A stretch of DNA of 54,606 nt from Candidatus Obscuribacter sp. (GTDB lineage Bacteria > Cyanobacteriota > Vampirovibrionia > Obscuribacterales > Obscuribacteraceae): the NCBI GenBank assembly GCA_021772095.1, contig JADYXR010000035.1:1-54606 (forward strand), written 5' to 3'. The position numbers were made by a program, and so were the translations under genes. Under the pieces are notes generated by a model. It searched no databases and was not told where the DNA came from. It was given only the letters and a program-made list of their open reading frames with translations. Shown here one piece after another: positions 51,673 to 54,606 of the stretch (position 1 is its first letter; every line of letters begins with the position of its first letter).

Positions 51673-53490
51673 GTGACGATGCAAACCAGAGACGAAGTCC
51701 GCTTTTTGAAACCAATCCCGCAAATTTGGAACGACACATTAAACATCCTAGCGAAAACCCTGTCACCAGGCTCGTTCGCACTACTCGATACAGCTACCGA
51801 GTTGAAAGGTTTCAATAGCGGCCTTGCCGTGATTGGAGTCTCGAATCAATTCTATGTAAGTCTGCTTCATCAGTCTAAAGCCGCTATACAAGAGGCTTTA
51901 TTAAAGGCGACTGGTGTGCAGGTAATGATTGAGTTTGTAGTCGACGGATCAGTTAATGGTGGAAATTACACCGGCACTTTCGCCGACATCGAGGCTGCCG
52001 AGCCGGCCCAACATCAAGATACTGTCTACGATTCAAACGGTGGCCAGGTTGCCGATCAAGTAATTGCTTACGAAGTTTCAACCAACACCTCTGACAACTT
52101 ATCTGAAGATTGGGTTGACTCGGCTGAGGCTTCCACGCCAGTTGAAACTTTGACGAGCAGCTTGCCTGAGACTAATGAAGTCGCAGATCCTTCAACGAAT
52201 CCGTCTATAGATGATCAAGAATCAATCGACGAAAGTTCAGTCATCACTTCAGTCAATACTACACTGACCACTCTAAAACCGACTATCGGCGCGGCTCCGC
52301 AATTTACATCCAGACCGAACAACATCGTCACGCCAATCATTCCACCGGCATCGCACTCTAACGCGCAAGCGGCCAGAACAAGCGCCGCGCCACAGATGGG
52401 GCGGATCCAGCAGCAACCAACCAGAGCACAATCGAGACCAAACAATCTTGGTACGTTCGACCTGACCAAGTCCGGTCTCAGTGCAAAACATACCTTTAAT
52501 ACCTTTGTAGTTGGCTCCAATAACCGTTTCTGTCACTCTGCCGCACTCGCTGTCGCACAGAGCCCTGGACAGAATTACAATCCTCTATTTATATATGGTG
52601 GCGTCGGCCTGGGCAAGACCCACTTGATGCAAGCCATTGGTTACGCCATTCTAGAGCGATCGCCTGATATCCACGTGCGCTATGTCAGTGGTGAGCGATT
52701 CACCAATGACATGATCAATTCGATCAGAGACAAGAGCACCACGGAGTTCCGTAAACGTTATCGAAACGTAGACGTCCTACTCATCGACGACATCCAATTT
52801 ATCGAGGGCAAAGAGTCGACGCAGGAAGAATTTTTCCATACGTTTAATACTCTTAGAGATGCCGGCAAGCAAATCGTCCTGACGTCGGACCGCCCACCTA
52901 AAGCGTTTTCAAAGTTGGAGGAACGTTTGAAGAGCCGTTTTGAATGGGGACTGACTTCCGACATTCAGGCTCCCGATTACGAAACACGTTTGGCAATCTT
53001 GCGCAAGAAGTGCGATTCCGACAAGCTCCCAGTTGACGACGAAACTTTAAATCACATCGCCACATTGTTCACCACGAACATAAGGGAATTAGAAGGCGCT
53101 CTCATTCGCGTCAGTGCGTACAGCAAGATGACCGGGGAGCGAATCGACCAGCGCACCCTGCACACCATCCTATCGCCTCACGGCACGCCCAAGGCAAAAC
53201 CCACGCTCACCATGGACGCGATTATCAATGCGGTTGCCGAACACTACAAGGTGGACTCGGCGGCGCTCAAGTCGTCCTCCCGTTCCGCCGACATCACCTT
53301 GCCCAGACACGTTGCGATGCACCTCGCGCATGAGCTCATGAATTTGAGTTTCCCGAGAATCGGAGAGGCGTTCGGCAACCGCAGACATACGTCAGTTATG
53401 CATGCAAATACCAAGGTCAAGGGATTGCTCAACTCGAACCCAAATGTCGCGGCCGCGATTTCACAAATCCGACGTCAACTCGGGCATTAA
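51673..53490 (+). CDS. dnaA: Chromosomal replication initiator DnaA
   Basis: 605 residues against about 450 in most bacteria. Domain I covers 1-85 (IWNDTLNILAKTLSPGSF). An expanded domain II linker, about 88-270, is rich in Ser/Thr/Asn/Pro and Asp. The AAA+ domain has Walker A GVGLGKTH near 311, LLIDDIQF and a sensor 1 TSDRPPKAF. Domain IV (about 505-605) binds the DnaA box, with LPRHVAMHLAHEL and FGNRRHTSVMHA; the usual GGRDHTTV reads GNRRHTSV. The start is GTG at 51673 or ATG at 51679; no strong ribosome site. It is divergent from rpmH. Confidence 0.97.
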   Translation: MTMQTRDEVRFLKPIPQIWNDTLNILAKTLSPGSFALLDTATELKGFNSGLAVIGVSNQFYVSLLHQSKAAIQEALLKATGVQVMIEFVVDGSVNGGNYTGTFADIEAAEPAQHQDTVYDSNGGQVADQVIAYEVSTNTSDNLSEDWVDSAEASTPVETLTSSLPETNEVADPSTNPSIDDQESIDESSVITSVNTTLTTLKPTIGAAPQFTSRPNNIVTPIIPPASHSNAQAARTSAAPQMGRIQQQPTRAQSRPNNLGTFDLTKSGLSAKHTFNTFVVGSNNRFCHSAALAVAQSPGQNYNPLFIYGGVGLGKTHLMQAIGYAILERSPDIHVRYVSGERFTNDMINSIRDKSTTEFRKRYRNVDVLLIDDIQFIEGKESTQEEFFHTFNTLRDAGKQIVLTSDRPPKAFSKLEERLKSRFEWGLTSDIQAPDYETRLAILRKKCDSDKLPVDDETLNHIATLFTTNIRELEGALIRVSAYSKMTGERIDQRTLHTILSPHGTPKAKPTLTMDAIINAVAEHYKVDSAALKSSSRSADITLPRHVAMHLAHELMNLSFPRIGEAFGNRRHTSVMHANTKVKGLLNSNPNVAAAISQIRRQLGH

Positions 53491-53739
53491 CCTCAGGAAA
53501 AGTAGCCACTTGTCCGATCAATCTAATTGATGGGCGATTTTATGAAGCTCGCAAACACTGTGCAACAGTCTTTGATGCCTGGTTAGCAGTTGCGTCTCAG
53601 GATCGCATTCTACTTTCGCCTGGTTCACCAAATGCGATGGCGAAATTACTTTGCGAGCCTCAGCCTGAAGCAGCCGCCTTTTCAGAAAATCAGAGGAAGC
53701 TCGTGCTCTATAATGAAGGTCTATCCACGGCGAGCGACT

Positions 53740-53955
53740 ATGGCAAGGTTTCCCCAGTTAAAACTTTATCCGCTCGTCATGCTCATGGTGGTACTGCCTG
53801 TGGTGGTGCAGTTCGTCATATTCGCGCATTTGACCAAGCAAACCGCGGAATTGCAGAAGACCACACAAAAGCTCACTGTGCGCCGTGACGTCGTTAACAA
53901 GATAAACGATGTTTTTCTAAATACGTTTTTCAAATCTCACAAAAACTTCTCCTGA
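53740..53955 (+). CDS. Small FtsL-like-topology membrane protein, 71 aa
   Basis: A short basic N-terminus, one hydrophobic helix (about residues 9-30, LVMLMVVLPVVVQFVIFAHL), then a coiled-coil-like segment (KQTAELQKTTQKLTVRRDVV) and a short tail. The topology resembles divisome coiled-coil proteins, but no family assignment is made. GGCGAG precedes the ATG; an ATG nine codons upstream is an alternative. A terminator overlaps its stop codon. It lies 250 bp after dnaA on the same strand. Confidence 0.6.
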   Translation: MARFPQLKLYPLVMLMVVLPVVVQFVIFAHLTKQTAELQKTTQKLTVRRDVVNKINDVFLNTFFKSHKNFS

Positions 53956-53976
53956 GGACAACCGGGAGAAGTTTTG
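53942..53976 (+). terminator. Terminator overlapping the 71-aa gene stop
   Basis: Eleven-base perfect arms AAAACTTCTCC and GGAGAAGTTTT. The left arm contains the last codons of the gene; TTTTGCTGTTAT follows. Confidence 0.8.
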
Positions 53977-54119
53977 CTGTTATCTCCGAAAAAAATCGTG
54001 ACAGATCCTTGTTATAAACTAAACTAACTAGACTTAGACCATGAATGGTTCCGACCATTTGCCACCATATCTGGTGACAGGTATCAACGAAGCCGCGATG
54101 GAACCACATTGGAGCCTTC

Positions 54120-54563
54120 TCAGGCTAGCCCGAACTCTATTTCAATTGCACGCATAGTTTTCACAACCCTTCGAGGATTATTCGTCAGGGCTACGAATCC
54201 GTATTTCGTGTAGAACGGGAGCGGATCGAGGGCGCCATTTTTCTGTTCTTCTTCGGTGGGCATTTCGGCATCGATAACAAGAAGTGCACTACCTACATCC
54301 TTGGAATTCTTCAGACATCGAATTTGCGCATTAGCCAAAAGCAGCTCTCCAAGGCGGGGTTTGGAACCTAAATCCTTGTGCAGTTTCTGACTGTAGTTTC
54401 TATCGACGCCAAGACGACCGAGCAATATCCCACTGGATTCGGGATACCGGGGCAGTTTTTTCTGAACCTTCACTGGCAGATCGTTAAATACAATGCTTAC
54501 GCCGGACAGCTGTTGACGGCGGTTTAAAAGCGAACGTTCTTGGGTGGCAACCTTAAAATGCAC
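54120..54563 (-). CDS. GNAT acetyltransferase, N-terminally shortened
   Basis: The acetyl-CoA-binding core of a TacT-like GNAT: LPRYP, then ILLGRLGVDRNYSQK, GELLLANAQ, SALLVIDAEM and FYTKYGFVALT. These proteins often act as toxins acetylating aminoacyl-tRNA, with an upstream DUF1778 antitoxin. Here the frame is closed by TAA three codons before the GTG start, and the usual N-terminal third is missing or in another frame. It may be a frameshifted or decayed gene, or its start lies differently. No antitoxin is visible before the window ends at 54606. Confidence 0.7.
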   Translation of the reverse strand: MHFKVATQERSLLNRRQQLSGVSIVFNDLPVKVQKKLPRYPESSGILLGRLGVDRNYSQKLHKDLGSKPRLGELLLANAQIRCLKNSKDVGSALLVIDAEMPTEEEQKNGALDPLPFYTKYGFVALTNNPRRVVKTMRAIEIEFGLA

Positions 54564-54606
54564 TGAGATTTATTCGCCGGAGTTGTTGTTTCGCCTCCCG
54601 CGATCT

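Overview
The window reads as a bacterial chromosome segment ending at the replication-initiation region. The right end carries the classic block rpmH-rnpA-yidD-yidC-jag on the minus strand, divergent from dnaA on the plus strand. The gene set includes PPK2 polyphosphate kinase, a BT1/folate-biopterin type transporter, a cyanobacterial-style HNH endonuclease, a full fatty-acid beta-oxidation set, ClpC with a UVR region, and many TPR and low-complexity proteins. This fits a non-photosynthetic cyanobacterial relative (Vampirovibrionia/Melainabacteria, Obscuribacter-like). That placement is inference from gene families; no rRNA gene is present to confirm it.

Layout. 0-4.7 kb: the end of a Cys-rich single-pass membrane protein, PPK2, a BT1-family transporter and an OsmC peroxidase-like protein. 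4.7-9.5 kb: gene-poor, with several very small, mostly membrane or secreted, unrecognised proteins, strong terminators and a repeated convergent-junction motif. 9.5-15.3 kb: a kinesin-light-chain-type TPR protein, an HNH endonuclease followed by a prolyl aminopeptidase/HAD phosphatase fusion, and a MocR-type regulator. 15.5-23.2 kb: lipid catabolism, with patatin lipase, thiolase and the FadB/J-type multifunctional enzyme on the minus strand and a long-chain acyl-CoA ligase on the plus strand. Together these could release, activate and beta-oxidise fatty acids. 23.2-24.5 kb: repeat-rich spacer with one small protein. 24.6-35.1 kb: clpC, topA, tsaE, two tandem paralogous TPR secreted proteins, an unknown exported-type protein and coaE.

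35.2-41.4 kb is the most unusual gene: a 2067-residue protein joining a restriction-endonuclease-like region, a complete UvrD/Rep-type SF1 helicase, about 480 residues of Gln/Ala-rich coiled coil, a Pro/Ser/Ala-rich stretch and two C-terminal zinc ribbons. 41.7-47.6 kb: a small secreted protein, an oligopeptide-type solute-binding lipoprotein, small membrane proteins, a candidate structured RNA and an 875-residue protein with a duplicated C-terminal module. 48-53.5 kb: jag, yidC, yidD, rnpA, rpmH and dnaA. Here YidC has an inserted domain, RnpA a long repetitive tail and DnaA an expanded linker. 53.7-54.6 kb: a small membrane protein and a GNAT acetyltransferase that looks N-terminally shortened.

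Intrinsic terminators are plentiful and several share a CG-interrupted tail (TTTCGTTTT). No tRNA, rRNA, CRISPR array, intact transposase or prophage was found.
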